Of a DNA stretch of 45,621 nucleotides, positions 1-9,001 are shown piece by piece. Below the pieces are notes generated by a model. The model searched no databases, was not told the DNA's origin, and saw only the letters and a list, made by a program, of their open reading frames with translations. How positions within the stretch are numbered: position 1 is the first letter of the stretch; every line of letters starts with the position of its first letter. Location of the stretch: contig JAABRE010000042.1 of assembly GCA_011391125.1 (NCBI GenBank), positions 1-45,621 on the forward strand, given 5' to 3'. Source of the stretch: Synechococcales cyanobacterium S06. GTDB taxonomy: Bacteria > Cyanobacteriota > Cyanobacteriia > Cyanobacteriales > JAABRE01. The translations under genes were made by a program, and so were the position numbers.

Positions 1-547
1 ATAAAAGATAAAATCTGATAAATAAAAATTATACTTATTTTTTATTTATTAATTTATCAAAACTGTTTGTTTTTTCGTTCACTTATTCAGCAAGCCCTAT
101 TTATTTTCAATGTAGGGGTAGGGCTTGTCCCTACCCTATCAGCGTTTCGGGGGCAACCACAAGGGATTGCCCCTACAATTTCATCTCAGAGTCATGCAAC
201 GCCAAAAATTAAGCAAAGTAGTAAAGTAGGGTGTTTCAGACCGACAAATTATCGGTTCAAATCCTTAACTAAAAAATCTGACGCACCGCGACAATTAAGA
301 GCAAATAGTTGATTATAAGCGCTAAATAAAAAATCTTTGAGATTGTCCTTGTTTATTTTGTTATAATTAAAAACAAAACCAATTGTCAACAAAAAAATAT
401 AAAATTATGACCAAAGAATTTAAGATTATTAACTAAAAAATCGCTCCGTGCGTTACATTTTTGTAATTACTTAATCGGGTATTTCAGATTAAACATTTTT
501 AATTCACAAATACCTTACAATTATTTGGACAAGGTAGCGATCGCCTT
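1..547. repeat. Gene-free stretch with dispersed palindromic repeats
   Basis: I see no convincing gene here. About 115-177 holds a repeat with GTAGGGG at one end and CCCCTAC at the other. About 228-290 is a second repeat type (GTAGGGTGTTTCAGACCG to TCTGACGCACC) that recurs in a diverged form at about 1239-1301. A T-loop-like string near 253 belongs to this repeat and is not part of a tRNA. The rest is AT-rich. Confidence 0.5.
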
Positions 548-977
548 TTAAGGTACTTTAATAAACCCCATTCCTACTTGATTAAAGTGATCGTCACCCG
601 TTAAAATTAAACTAATTCCTAACTCCTTCATAACGAGCATTGAAGATAAATCTGTAAAGGAAATTAAAGGTTTATCTAAATACTTAATACGCATTTTACA
701 AGTAGCTTTAAATCTGTCATTCTCTATTAAAATCAAATTAAAATAATCATTTTCAAAACACTTTAATAATAACTCCATCCCAGCTTTTGCTTGAGCAGAA
801 TTGAGTCTTTTAAAAAATAAAGTAAAAGTTTCATCTAAAATATAATCCGTTGTATAAATTGTTCCTTTTTTAGTTAGAAAATCCTGATAAAATTTCACAG
901 TTTCCGCGATGAAAAGACTCTTTTTTGTCATAAAGAGTTAACCATCCCCAAGTATCAATAAATAAACGATTATTCAT
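548..977 (-). pseudogene. Frameshifted PIN-domain (VapC-like) toxin
   Basis: The start ATG at 977 opens MNNRLFIDTWGWLTLYDKK, a typical PIN N-terminus with the first acidic residue in FIDTWGW. That frame stops within about 35 codons. The rest of the domain lies in another frame: FYQDF, then YTTDYILDETFTLFFKRL, then SFTDLSSMLVMKELGI and LTGDDHF, ending at 548. Joining the frames near position 905 gives one PIN protein of about 142 residues, so I read this as one indel. The start overlaps the stop of the upstream antitoxin by 8 bases, the usual coupled toxin-antitoxin layout. PIN toxins are Mg2+-dependent RNases; this copy should be inactive unless the indel is a sequencing error or is bypassed by ribosomal slippage. 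Confidence 0.8.
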
Positions 978-1182
978 ATAAATCCTGCTCAATATTTTGT
1001 GCTAAACTTCCCTGTTCTACACCGCCAATAAAATCAGCAAGAGGATCAATAATAGCGTCATGATTTGAGGGAGAATAATCTTGTATTTTCTGAATAAACT
1101 GTAATAAATAACTCAATTTTTCATCCGGCAATTTATTAACTTCTTGTAATACTTGTTCCCTGACATTAACAAAAGTAGTCAT
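970..1182 (-). CDS. Small antitoxin paired with the PIN gene
   Basis: This is a 70-residue protein (MTTFVNVREQVLQEVNKLPDE...) with an amphipathic N-terminal helix and an acidic C-terminus ending DLYE. It matches the small DUF2281-like or VapB-like antitoxins found upstream of cyanobacterial PIN genes, and that assignment rests on context plus general composition. I chose the ATG at 1182 over a TTG three codons upstream. The stop overlaps the toxin start (ATGAATAA), implying translational coupling. The antitoxin is intact while its toxin is frameshifted, as expected if the toxin is lost first. Confidence 0.65.
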   Translation of the reverse strand: MTTFVNVREQVLQEVNKLPDEKLSYLLQFIQKIQDYSPSNHDAIIDPLADFIGGVEQGSLAQNIEQDLYE

Positions 1183-1191
1183 AGTTATCAA

Positions 1192-1871
1192 TCCTATTTT
1201 TCTTAGTTAACTGGAGTATAACAGATTATTTCAGTTAGTAGGGTCTGTCAGATCGACCAATTAGGGGTTAAAATAATTAACTGAAAAAATCTGACGCACC
1301 CCCGAAAATAGTTAGCTTGGTGCGTCACACAGATAAGTTATTGGTTTCCTTTTTATGCTGTCAATGTGACGCACCCTACTATTATGATAGTTTATGAGGG
1401 CAAATTAACTTGTTAATCCGCTCCCCGTACAATTATTTAAAATCGATTTTTCCTCATTAATGTGGGTTTTAATTGGGTATATTAATAGGTCAATTAAGTT
1501 GATGTCGGAGGTTTTCGACTTGGTTTTATCGTAATTATTAGTGATCAGAATCTCAATTCTGATCACTAATTGCCACCAATTACCGAATTATTTTGCATAC
1601 ATGGCTAAAAACATCATGTATAGGCAATTAGCTACTGCATACATGGTTAAAATTACATATAACAGTAAAGTGATCAATGCCCTAATTAAATATACAATAA
1701 ATTGCGTCAATGCCCTATTTTATTATCCATAAATTGCCTCAATAATTAATAGCAAAAATCTTAATCAAATAGTAGCATATATTGCTTCAACCTGATCCGA
1801 GAAATCCGATTAAACAAAATTAATCTTGACCATTATTATAGAGAAGTATTTAGAATTACGAGGTATTAATT
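1192..1871. repeat. Repeat-rich gap with a perfect inverted repeat
   Basis: No gene is supported here. Positions 1239-1380 hold two palindromic repeats with ends of the GTAGGGT / ACGCACC type. Positions 1538-1569 are a perfect 14-base inverted repeat around GTGATCAGAAT with a 4-base loop. About 1570-1740 has irregular recurrences of ATACATGG and AATTGCC/AATGCCC, which look like decayed tandem repeats. A 63-codon open frame at 1541-1732 lies across these repeats and has no protein-like character. Confidence 0.45.
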
Positions 1872-2192
1872 ATGAGCGTCAATTCTGTCATTTATAAATG
1901 CAATAAAGACAATTTAATTATCCCTGTCGGTAGTGAAAATTGGTTTAATTGGTTATTAATAAATAAGTCATTTCTTTACCAATATGAATCATTAAACTGT
2001 CACTTTTCAAAAGATAAAAAAAGGAATAAGACAGCCCTCAAAATTATCAAGGATATTCGTGGGGTAAAATGTATGGGTATTAGCTATAATTTCACAGTTG
2101 AGAATCTGCTCTGGGTAGTTTACCGATTAAACTTGACCCAAGATAACCATGACTTATTGCAGCAAGTGAATCAACACATTCTCTTGGTTTAG
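1872..2192 (+). CDS. Hypothetical protein with a possible DNA-binding-like fold
   Basis: This 106-residue protein has an ATG start 8-10 bases after ACGAGG. The layout WFNWLL...SFLYQYESLNCHFSK, a basic stretch KDKKRNK, then IRGVKCMGISYNFTVENL recalls small cyanobacterial proteins with the pattern WFxWL...F.Y.......R..RGK....YLGK.ENLT. Here the usual YLGK is replaced by MGISYN, so either the copy has diverged or the resemblance is weak. No enzyme motif, signal peptide or membrane segment is visible. It stands alone, facing the next gene tail to tail with a gap of 2 bases. Confidence 0.45.
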   Translation: MSVNSVIYKCNKDNLIIPVGSENWFNWLLINKSFLYQYESLNCHFSKDKKRNKTALKIIKDIRGVKCMGISYNFTVENLLWVVYRLNLTQDNHDLLQQVNQHILLV

Positions 2193-2194
2193 TT

Positions 2195-2611
2195 TTAGGG
2201 ATTTTCCTGAATATAATAATCAATAAATAAATCTGTAGGATACCATCGAAAAGATATTATTGCGATAGTACCACAATTATTTGCTAGATTATTTGCCCAA
2301 ATATTCATTAAAACTAAGGAATATAAAATATCTTTTATTCTATAGGATTCTGTATTACTAATATTATCAGCACCTAAAATAATCCATAAAACATCATTTC
2401 TCTTCGGAGAAATTCCCATATTAGATTGGTTAGCAAGACCTTTTTTTACTTCAAATGTCACATGGGAAACTCCTTTATTTTTAATTTGTTGAGTCACGGA
2501 ATTTACACTGGATTGACAGGTAGATTGAGCGCTGAAAGTTGGGTTAGCTTTTGCTGGTAAAGTTAGGTTAAATAAGGTAATTCCGAATAGAAATAGGTTA
2601 ATTATTTTCAT
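2195..2611 (-). CDS. Exported hypothetical protein
   Basis: The ATG at 2611 begins MKIINLFLFGITLFNLTLPAKA, a clear Sec signal peptide with a probable cleavage site after PAKA, so this start is preferred over an upstream one that would bury the signal. The mature part is about 115 residues. It has a Cys in STCQSS and another in NNCGTI that could pair outside the cytoplasm, and a hydrophobic stretch ILYSLVLMNIWANNL. I do not recognise a family. It is probably periplasmic or secreted. Confidence 0.5.
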   Translation of the reverse strand: MKIINLFLFGITLFNLTLPAKANPTFSAQSTCQSSVNSVTQQIKNKGVSHVTFEVKKGLANQSNMGISPKRNDVLWIILGADNISNTESYRIKDILYSLVLMNIWANNLANNCGTIAIISFRWYPTDLFIDYYIQENP

Positions 2612-2677
2612 AGTTGATACTTTTTGATCGGTAGATAAAATTATAACCCAGCACGACAATTTTTAATCAGAGGTATT

Positions 2678-3161
2678 TTATCCCACTGCTGCCATATTTT
2701 CTTTTATTTGATTAAGAAACGCGGCATAAGGTTCAGGTTGGGCAAATTTTACCTATTGTTCGCAAATTTCTGGGGTCAATAATTCGACTAAGATTTTATT
2801 TTAAACCCAAAATTCCATCACTTGAAAGGGGCCTCGATCGCAAAATATAGTCAACTAACCTTCACGATTGCCCAATTTCTTGGTTTTTTTCTTGACGAAT
2901 AGAGACAGATAAAGCTAGATGAACACTACCAACTTGGCTGACTTCTCTTGTTTCAAAATTCACTTCCTCTGAACCCGGTATCAAAATAAGATTTTGGGGC
3001 ATAACTTCAATGCTTGAACCGTAGCTGTCTCCAGCAATAACCCTGTAACAACCTTGAATACCATGGAGAGGAAATTCAAAGCATTTTGCACTGATTAATT
3101 CGGCTAAAACTTGAGCAACTCGGGGAGGGTCGTTGGCAGAAATAGAAATATGATGAAGCAT
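2678..3161 (-). pseudogene. Decayed VOC/glyoxalase-like gene
   Basis: The N-terminal part is open from ATG 3161 (MLHHISISANDPPRVAQVLAE...) to a stop at 2862. The rest of the family sequence can be read below it in shifted frames: CDRGPFQVMEFWV, then a TAA, then NKILVELLTPEFANN, and in yet another frame FAQPEPYAAFLNQIKENM to a stop at 2678. I count at least two frameshifts and two in-frame stops (TAG after NREG, TAA after EFWV). The intact protein would be about 160 residues, similar to cyanobacterial VOC-fold proteins of unknown substrate. The number of lesions makes sequencing error unlikely. Confidence 0.8.
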
Positions 3162-3346
3162 GACAGATACCTTAAATATTTATTAATAAAAATTAACATT
3201 ACACTAAAAATTTGAGAGCAAAAAAATGTTAATTTTTATTAAATTAAACTCTTTTTTAGAAGAGATAACTATCTAATAGTATAATCGATTTTCAAAGCAG
3301 CTATAATAATTAATATTCTCTCGTTTTTGTGTTTAATTTTTCCCTT

Positions 3347-3670
3347 ATGGTAAGTCAAATTAACGAAAAAATCCTCACCTTAGAACTTGTTTTAACAACC
3401 CTAAAAAAAGAAGAAAATCTGTTTGAAAAATTCGATCTTAAAACTCTTGCGCTTTTTGGTTCAACTGCTAGAAATGAAGCCAACGAAAACAGCGATTTAG
3501 ATTTTCTGGTCGAATTTAAAGGAAGTGCAACCTTTGATGGTTATATGGGTTTAAAATTCTATTTAGAAGATTTATTTAACAAAAAAGTCGATTTAGTAAC
3601 CCGTAACTCTTTAAAACCAAGAATCAAAGATATCGTCTTAAAGGAGGCAATTGATGTCACGAAGTATTAA
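3347..3670 (+). CDS. MNT-family nucleotidyltransferase (MntA-like antitoxin)
   Basis: This 107-residue minimal nucleotidyltransferase carries the GSxxR...DxD signature: LALFGSTARNEANENSDLDF, with the two catalytic aspartates in DLD. In MNT/HEPN systems the protein neutralises the HEPN partner by adding nucleotides to a tyrosine near its active site. A GTG six codons upstream is possible; the ATG at 3347 puts the start just before the first helix. The stop lies inside the start of the HEPN gene (17-base overlap), and AAGGAGG near 3640 serves that downstream gene. The antitoxin is intact while the partner is broken. Confidence 0.85.
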   Translation: MVSQINEKILTLELVLTTLKKEENLFEKFDLKTLALFGSTARNEANENSDLDFLVEFKGSATFDGYMGLKFYLEDLFNKKVDLVTRNSLKPRIKDIVLKEAIDVTKY

Positions 3671-4127
3671 ACTATACCTAGATGATATACTCGCAAGTAT
3701 CAACAAAATAAAAAAATATACTGCTCAAATGAATTTAAACGAATTATTAGAAGATGAAAAAACCTTAGATGCCGTTATTTTTATAGTAATTCCAATTAAG
3801 ATTAGAACAGTTAAAAAATAGGTTCGTAGTTGCGCTTTAGCGCTTCTTAGGACTAAAGTCCAACAACAAACTAAAAACTTTTGTTTAATTTTTATTTGGA
3901 ATTACTATAACTTACAAATTATCGGTGAAGCTAGTAAAAAGATACCCGAAAATATTAGAAAACAACAAGCATAAATTTCCTGGAAAAATATCATTGGCTT
4001 AAGAAATATTATTGCTCATGTTTATTTTTCCCTTGATTATGAAGTTATTTGGGATATTATTAACACAAAATTAGATGACCTTAAAAATTGCGTGGAAATT
4101 ATGATTCAAGATGAAAATATACCTTAA
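3654..4127 (+). pseudogene. HEPN toxin (HepT-like) interrupted by a MITE
   Basis: The ATG at 3654 starts MSRSIKLYLDDILASINKIK and runs to TLDAVIF, where a 124-bp element (3784-3907) intervenes. The protein resumes at 3909 as NLQIIGEASKKIPENIRKQQ. Removing the element with one copy of its TA duplication joins the two parts in frame. A further in-frame TAA follows KQQA, just before ISWKNIIGLRNIIAHVYF. RNIIAH is the R-x4-H motif of HEPN ribonucleases. The gene therefore has two independent lesions. As it stands translation ends inside the element after about 56 residues, so no active toxin is expected. Confidence 0.88.
3784..3907 (+). mobile_element. MITE family A, copy 1 (in the HEPN gene)
   Basis: This is a 124-bp element with termini TAGTAATTCCAA and TTGGAATTACTA, flanked by TA on both sides (3782-3783 and 3908-3909). 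The interior contains GCGCTTTAGCGC and GGACTAAAGTCC, each self-complementary. It has no open reading frame. A TA duplication is what IS630/Tc1-mariner-type transposases produce, so a non-autonomous derivative is likely. Confidence 0.9.
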
Positions 4128-4200
4128 TTAACCTATAACATAAAAATACCTAGGTGGGCATGGCCCACCCTACTTAATATTGTTTTTTAAACTACAAACA

Positions 4201-5388
4201 TTACACGTTAACTACGTTAGCAAATTTTATTTTTAAGTAGTCATCTTCCATTTTTGCCCCGGATGGATTGAGAGCGGCCAAAGCTTGAGGTAATACTAAA
4301 TTTCGTCTATGATTCCCGATTCTAATATTAAGTTCATCTCCGGTTTTATTTAACTGAATTTGTTGTTTGGGAATACCGGGTAAATACAATTCTAAGCTAT
4401 AATTACTGCCATCTTGTACTACTTTGAGAGTATTTTCTTTGTAATAAACTTGTGCCGGATCTTCGTCTTTATAAAGGGTTTCTTTTAACCTTTCTAACGC
4501 TTCTAAACCGCACATTTCCTCTGAATAAAGGGGGACTTCTTTGATAGGTAAAGGGTGAAAATTATCGTAAATTTCCTGTTTATGAATTTTCTGACTTTCT
4601 TTCCAACGCTCAAAAAATGGATCATTTACTGTCTCAGGAATTATCCTATTTGCTACTACTAAATCCGTCGAAACGTTATATAAACTAAGGTAAGCATGGG
4701 CGCGCAATGACTCTTTGATTACCATTTTTTCCGGATTCATTACTAACCTAACCGTAGTTTTTGTGTTATCAGTCAAAACTTTTTCTAAAGCCTCAATTTG
4801 CTCGTAAAATTCATAGGGAGCATCCATCACTTCCTTGTTAGGAAGGGAAAATCCGGCGATCGGTCTGAAAATAGGTTCAACCAAAGGGCGTAAAGCAACT
4901 GAAATACTTTGTAAAGGTTTGTAAAATCTTCTCATATACCAGCCGCCAACTTCCGGAAGACTCAACAACCTTAATGCTGTTCCCGTGGGCGCTGAGTCAA
5001 TAATCAAAACGTCAAAATCCCCTTCATCGTAGTGGCGTTTCATTCTGACCAGTCCGAAAATTTCATCCATGCCAGGTAAAATGGCAAGTTCTTCAGCTTG
5101 CACACCGTCTAAACCCCGAGCTTGCAAGACTTGGGTGATGTAGCGTTTTACTGCGCCCCAGTTGCCTTCTAATTCCATGAGTGCGTCTAATTCCGCACCC
5201 CACAAGTTGGGTTTTACCTTCACGGGGTCATGACCTAATTCCAAGTCGAAACTATCGGCCAAGGAATGGGCCGGATCTGTACTTAAAACAAGGGTTTTAT
5301 AGCCCAATTCGGCGCAACGTAACCCCGTTGCAGCAGCCACGGAGGTTTTGCCAACTCCCCCCTTACCAGTCATTAAAATTACGCGCAT
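4201..5388 (-). CDS. ArsA/Get3-family ATPase with C-terminal Hsp20-like domain
   Basis: This 395-residue protein opens [16 protein letters not shown], the deviant Walker A of the ArsA/Get3 (TRC40) family, followed by a P-loop-linked [12 protein letters not shown] and by the switch [12 protein letters not shown]. The last 80 or so residues ([29 protein letters not shown]) form an alpha-crystallin-like ArsA_HSP20 domain common in cyanobacterial members. Such proteins bind ATP as homodimers. Eukaryotic Get3 delivers tail-anchored membrane proteins and bacterial ArsA drives arsenite export. No arsenic genes are adjacent, so a chaperone-like role is more plausible (inference). The start ATG at 5388 places the P-loop at residue 8, as usual. 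Confidence 0.9.
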   Translation of the reverse strand: MRVILMTGKGGVGKTSVAAATGLRCAELGYKTLVLSTDPAHSLADSFDLELGHDPVKVKPNLWGAELDALMELEGNWGAVKRYITQVLQARGLDGVQAEELAILPGMDEIFGLVRMKRHYDEGDFDVLIIDSAPTGTALRLLSLPEVGGWYMRRFYKPLQSISVALRPLVEPIFRPIAGFSLPNKEVMDAPYEFYEQIEALEKVLTDNTKTTVRLVMNPEKMVIKESLRAHAYLSLYNVSTDLVVANRIIPETVNDPFFERWKESQKIHKQEIYDNFHPLPIKEVPLYSEEMCGLEALERLKETLYKDEDPAQVYYKENTLKVVQDGSNYSLELYLPGIPKQQIQLNKTGDELNIRIGNHRRNLVLPQALAALNPSGAKMEDDYLKIKFANVVNV

Positions 5389-5491
5389 GGTTTGATTTTA
5401 TCCTCGCTTAGAAAAGGTTTACATTACTTTACGTTATTTTTAGGGTGTTTAACGACTGCTCTCCCTATTTGTTAAAATATTCCTCTCACTG

Positions 5492-5522
5492 AAAAAAAAT
5501 CCGATTACTGTTAAAATCGGAT
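5492..5522 (-). terminator. Rho-independent terminator after the Uma2 gene
   Basis: Read on the minus strand, ATCCGAT and ATCGGAT flank a short loop and are followed by a run of eight T. It lies 38 bases past the stop of the Uma2 gene. The stem sequence is shared with the dispersed AAATCCGATTTTT repeats of this genome, so a repeat may have been adopted as a terminator. Confidence 0.65.
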
Positions 5523-5559
5523 ATCTAACTGTTGCTAAATTAGATTAAAATGAAGCCAA

Positions 5560-6306
5560 TTATTCGCCTTTGATGTCAATTCTTGATTGCTGCAAAAGTT
5601 CACGCAATCGTTGAATTTCTAACTCGGCGGCTTCAGCACGTTGCTGTTCTTGATCAGCACGTTGTTGTTCTTGGTCAGCACGTTGTTGTTCTTGGTCAGC
5701 ACGTTGTTGTGCTTGGTCAGCACGTTGTTGTGCTTGATCCGCCCGTTGTTTAAATTCTATGGTTGTTAAAAAGGAGCTACCATCTGGGTAATACACCTCT
5801 AAGGTTTCGGGAGTCATCACTAGACGTATCCCCAGTCGAGGACTTGTCCAGTCGGACATATCTTCAATAAAGATCAAATGACCTTCTTGTCTTTGTAGTC
5901 CGGTTAATTCATGGCGATCAGGATCATATAGATAGTATTCTTCAACTCCATGGCGATCGTAAAATTGCTGTTTTTTGATCATTTCCTTTAAAGTGTTACC
6001 AGGGGAAAGGATTTCAAAGACAACTTGGGGAGTAATATTCTCCTCCTGCCATTGACGATAAGAACCTCGATCGCCTTTAGGGCGGCCAAAAACCACAAAA
6101 ATATCGGGAGCGACGCGAAGTTCGGGTTTTCCTTCCACCGGATACCAAAGTAGGTCTCCAGCAACAAAAACCTGATCATTCTGAGCAAATAAACACTCTA
6201 AATTTTCTTTAAAAAATACAATCCAACGAAACTGTTTTGTGTTATCGGCCATGGGTTGTCCATCACTATCAGGATAAATTATTTCACGTTCGAGAGCAAC
6301 AGTCAT
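5560..6306 (-). CDS. Uma2-family (DUF820) putative endonuclease with heptad tail
   Basis: This 248-residue protein has the Uma2 core of the PD-(D/E)XK nuclease fold: FVAGDLLWYPVEG, then RVAPDIFVVFG (catalytic Asp region), then PQVVFEILSPGNT and the strand VEEYYLYDP. The family is hugely expanded in cyanobacteria and its cellular role is unknown. The C-terminus carries five tandem RADQ(A/E)QQ heptads plus a sixth diverged one, giving a charged helix or coiled coil encoded by an almost exact 21-base repeat (about 5640-5750). I chose ATG 6306 over a TTG at 6327. Confidence 0.85.
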   Translation of the reverse strand: MTVALEREIIYPDSDGQPMADNTKQFRWIVFFKENLECLFAQNDQVFVAGDLLWYPVEGKPELRVAPDIFVVFGRPKGDRGSYRQWQEENITPQVVFEILSPGNTLKEMIKKQQFYDRHGVEEYYLYDPDRHELTGLQRQEGHLIFIEDMSDWTSPRLGIRLVMTPETLEVYYPDGSSFLTTIEFKQRADQAQQRADQAQQRADQEQQRADQEQQRADQEQQRAEAAELEIQRLRELLQQSRIDIKGE

Positions 6307-6367
6307 AATTAAAAAGGGTTTTTCCAAGTATTAAATAAAATGTTAACATATTTTATTTAGCGATCGG

Positions 6368-6739
6368 CTAAAAATGCTGTTTAATCACATCCCAAATGGA
6401 ACAATCCCAATAGTCAAGATGGGAAATAATGAGGTTATTTTCGTTTAATTTTAACTCACTTCTACCGGAAATGGAGATCGCTGGTTGCCAAGGTAAAGGA
6501 GTAGTCCATTCAAGTGTCCATTGTGTATAAATGGTCTCATTTTTTTGCTCAATATTATGTAATTTCATCTCAATATTTTTAAACCAAGTTGTCATAAATT
6601 GGATCATTTGTTGATAACGTTTTATTCCTGTAAACCTATTTAATGGGTCTTGAAAATATACATTTTCAGCGTAAATATTATAGGTTTGATTAACAGGAAA
6701 TCTTTGATAATCTTGGGTGAGTATTTCTATAAGATTCAT
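6368..6739 (-). CDS. DUF2358 (SnoaL/NTF2-like) protein
   Basis: This 123-residue protein begins MNLIEILTQDYQRFPVNQTYNIYAENVYFQDPLNRFTG. The YAENVYFQDP string and the later WTLEWTTPLPWQP and ISHLDYWDCS fit the DUF2358 family, a cone-shaped NTF2-like fold conserved in cyanobacteria and plants with unknown function. The length is complete for the family. It is followed by the Uma2 gene on the same strand, 61 bases away, and may be cotranscribed with it. Confidence 0.8.
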   Translation of the reverse strand: MNLIEILTQDYQRFPVNQTYNIYAENVYFQDPLNRFTGIKRYQQMIQFMTTWFKNIEMKLHNIEQKNETIYTQWTLEWTTPLPWQPAISISGRSELKLNENNLIISHLDYWDCSIWDVIKQHF

Positions 6740-6863
6740 TTTGATTTAAGCTTTCTTTAAGAGCTGGAACGCAGCAAGAGGCCTGTTCCACAATTGGATT
6801 ATTATACTATATTTGGGACAACCATTTTGCCGCGTCCTAATAATCTTATGAATTATCAAAAAA

Positions 6864-7541
6864 ATGAAAATTTTATTAGTGGAAGATGATGAGAGAATTG
6901 CTGATAGTTTAGCCGAAGGTTTAATTAATGAAAAATATACTGTGGAAATCGCAAAAGATGGCCAATTTGCCTTAGATTTATTGGCAATGTTTAGCTATGA
7001 TTTAATCATTTTAGATTGGATGTTACCTAAAGTTGATGGTATTACTGTCTGTCAAAAATTAAGAAGAAATGGCTCATCTATTCCCATTTTAATGTTAACA
7101 GCAAAAGATGATAATTTAGCTCAGGTTATGGGGTTAGATTCAGGAGCAGATGACTATATTATTAAACCTTTTGAATTTAAGTTATTACTAGCGAGAATTA
7201 GAGCTTTATTACGGAGAGGAAATACCAGTTTACCTCCGATTTTAACTTGGGAAAAGTTAAGTCTTGATCCCAGTAAAGCTGAAGTTAAATATAACGGTCA
7301 TTTACTACATTTAACTCCCAAAGAATATGCTTTATTAGAATTATTTTTGCGTAGTGGAGATCGCCTTTTAAACCGTAGTATGATTTTAGATCATTTATGG
7401 ACCTATGAAGATTCACCGGGGGAAGAAACGGTTAAAGTTCATTTACGCAGTTTAAGATTAAAATTAAAAGCAGTCGGAGCTCCTAGTAATTTAATTGAGA
7501 CAATTTATGGCATTGGTTATCGGCTCAATCCCAACATCTAA
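6864..7541 (+). CDS. OmpR/PhoB-family response regulator
   Basis: This 225-residue protein has a receiver domain at about 1-115 with acidic pocket VEDDE, phosphoacceptor Asp51 in LIILDWMLPKVDG, the conserved Lys in YIIKPFE and the switch Thr in MLTAKD. A winged-helix DNA-binding domain occupies about 125-222 (LHLTPKEYALLELFL, ETVKVHLRSLRLKL, IETIYGIGYRL). It resembles cyanobacterial regulators of the RppA/NrsR/CopR type, which respond to redox state or metals. The kinase gene overlaps its last 35 bases. The partner genes downstream (PepSY-like membrane protein, rubrerythrin, Rieske protein) suggest a redox or metal stress signal, which is inference. Confidence 0.92.
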   Translation: MKILLVEDDERIADSLAEGLINEKYTVEIAKDGQFALDLLAMFSYDLIILDWMLPKVDGITVCQKLRRNGSSIPILMLTAKDDNLAQVMGLDSGADDYIIKPFEFKLLLARIRALLRRGNTSLPPILTWEKLSLDPSKAEVKYNGHLLHLTPKEYALLELFLRSGDRLLNRSMILDHLWTYEDSPGEETVKVHLRSLRLKLKAVGAPSNLIETIYGIGYRLNPNI

Positions 7542-8886
7542 TTCCCAATTTCAGGCACTAAAATTACGTTTATTATTATCCTATTTAGGGGTAATGGTAA
7601 CAATTTTAGGGACAACAGGAATCGCAATTCATCAATTTGTAGCCCAGAGTATTTATCAACAGTTGGATCGTCATTTATTAACTTTAGCGGAAACAGCGGC
7701 TCAAACTTTTGACATTGTTAAACATGAAGCTTCTGAACATAAAAAAGGTTATGATGATGATGATAAATATGAGCAAAATTCAGCCAAAAATATCACTAAT
7801 TTAATGGAAGGATACCAAAATAATCAGTTTCTTAATCTGCCTATTCTTCCTAATCATTTTCAAGGAGTAGAATGGTTTAATGAGAAACATCAATTATTAG
7901 TAAAAGAGGGAAATTTATTCCCCAATTGGTCTTTAGATACAAAATTAATAAAAGCTGAGTCCAGTTTGATCCAAAAAGATCAAATTCGTAGTTTAATTTT
8001 ACCGGTAATGTATGTTAATCATCACACAGGTAAGCCGCAAATAGCCGGTTATATTCGGGCTAGTGAGTCCATACAACCCTTAGAATTAGAATTAAGTCAT
8101 TTACGTTGGGGATTAAGTTTAGGCGGAATTTTTGCCCTAATTTTGACAGGTTTAGGCGGAGTTTGGCTAACAAGTCAGGCAATTAGACCGGTTGAAAAAA
8201 GTTTTGAACAATTAAAACAGTTTACCTCGGATGCTTCCCATGAATTGCGATCGCCTTTAACTGTTATCAAAACTTCTCTTGATATTCTCGAATCTCATAG
8301 CGAAAATCTTGATCTTCAGGATCGAAAAAAAGTAAATGCGATCGCCCATTCTGCTGATCAAATGACACATTTAGTCGAGGATTTATTATTATTAGCAAAA
8401 ATGGAGCAACCAACTATTACGAAAACTTGGATTAAAGTACCTCTTGAAGAAATTTTGGAAGATTTAATAGACGAATTAGAAATTAAATTTGAGCAGAATA
8501 ATATTAATTTTAAATATTATTTATTAGCCAATATTTTTGTCAATGGAGATGCTTTACAATTAAAAAGAATCTTTACCAATTTACTCGAAAATGCCTTACA
8601 ATATACCCCAATTGATGGTGAAATCGAGCTAAAAATGCAGAGTATTAAAGAGCAGATAATTATTACGGTAACAGATAGTGGAATTGGGATTGCAAAAACT
8701 GATTTAGATCATGTTTTTGACCGTTTTTGGCGGGCTGATCAAGCCAGAGAAAAGCGCTCCGGAGGCATGGGAATGGGGTTAGCAATTGCCAAAAGTATTG
8801 CCAACAAACACGGAGGTAAAATAACCGTTACCAGTGAATTAGGAGTCGGTAGTTGTTTCAAAGTACAGTTACCATTTGTTTATTGA
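7507..8886 (+). CDS. Membrane sensor histidine kinase
   Basis: This 459-residue protein has membrane helices at about 21-47 and 203-225 around an extracytoplasmic domain, then a HisKA domain with phospho-His245 in SDASHELRSPL, an N box (FTNLLENALQYTP) and G boxes (DSGIGIA, GGMGMGLAIAK). The sensor domain contains HEASEHKKGYDDDDKYE (about 73-89), a His- and Asp-rich patch that could bind metal. The kinase is paired with the upstream regulator by a 35-base overlap. The start ATG at 7507 is preferred to a TTG four codons earlier. It resembles the RppB/NrsS/CopS group of cyanobacterial kinases, but the ligand cannot be told from sequence. Confidence 0.9.
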   Translation: MALVIGSIPTSNSQFQALKLRLLLSYLGVMVTILGTTGIAIHQFVAQSIYQQLDRHLLTLAETAAQTFDIVKHEASEHKKGYDDDDKYEQNSAKNITNLMEGYQNNQFLNLPILPNHFQGVEWFNEKHQLLVKEGNLFPNWSLDTKLIKAESSLIQKDQIRSLILPVMYVNHHTGKPQIAGYIRASESIQPLELELSHLRWGLSLGGIFALILTGLGGVWLTSQAIRPVEKSFEQLKQFTSDASHELRSPLTVIKTSLDILESHSENLDLQDRKKVNAIAHSADQMTHLVEDLLLLAKMEQPTITKTWIKVPLEEILEDLIDELEIKFEQNNINFKYYLLANIFVNGDALQLKRIFTNLLENALQYTPIDGEIELKMQSIKEQIIITVTDSGIGIAKTDLDHVFDRFWRADQAREKRSGGMGMGLAIAKSIANKHGGKITVTSELGVGSCFKVQLPFVY

Positions 8887-9001
8887 TAAGCAAAACAATG
8901 TACCTGTTCCACAGATAATTAATGATCTTTCCGAGTTTTTTACTTTTGTTTACTAAGCTATTTCTATAAAGCTAATTGAGCTAATTTATCGCGGAAAAAT
9001 T

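Noticed and set aside
228-290. tRNA-like T-loop string GGTTCAAATCC
   Set aside because: It lies in a palindromic repeat (diverged copy near 1239) and there is no acceptor stem, anticodon arm or D arm.
1541-1732. Open frame of 63 codons
   Set aside because: It covers a perfect inverted repeat and degenerate tandem repeats, without an RBS.
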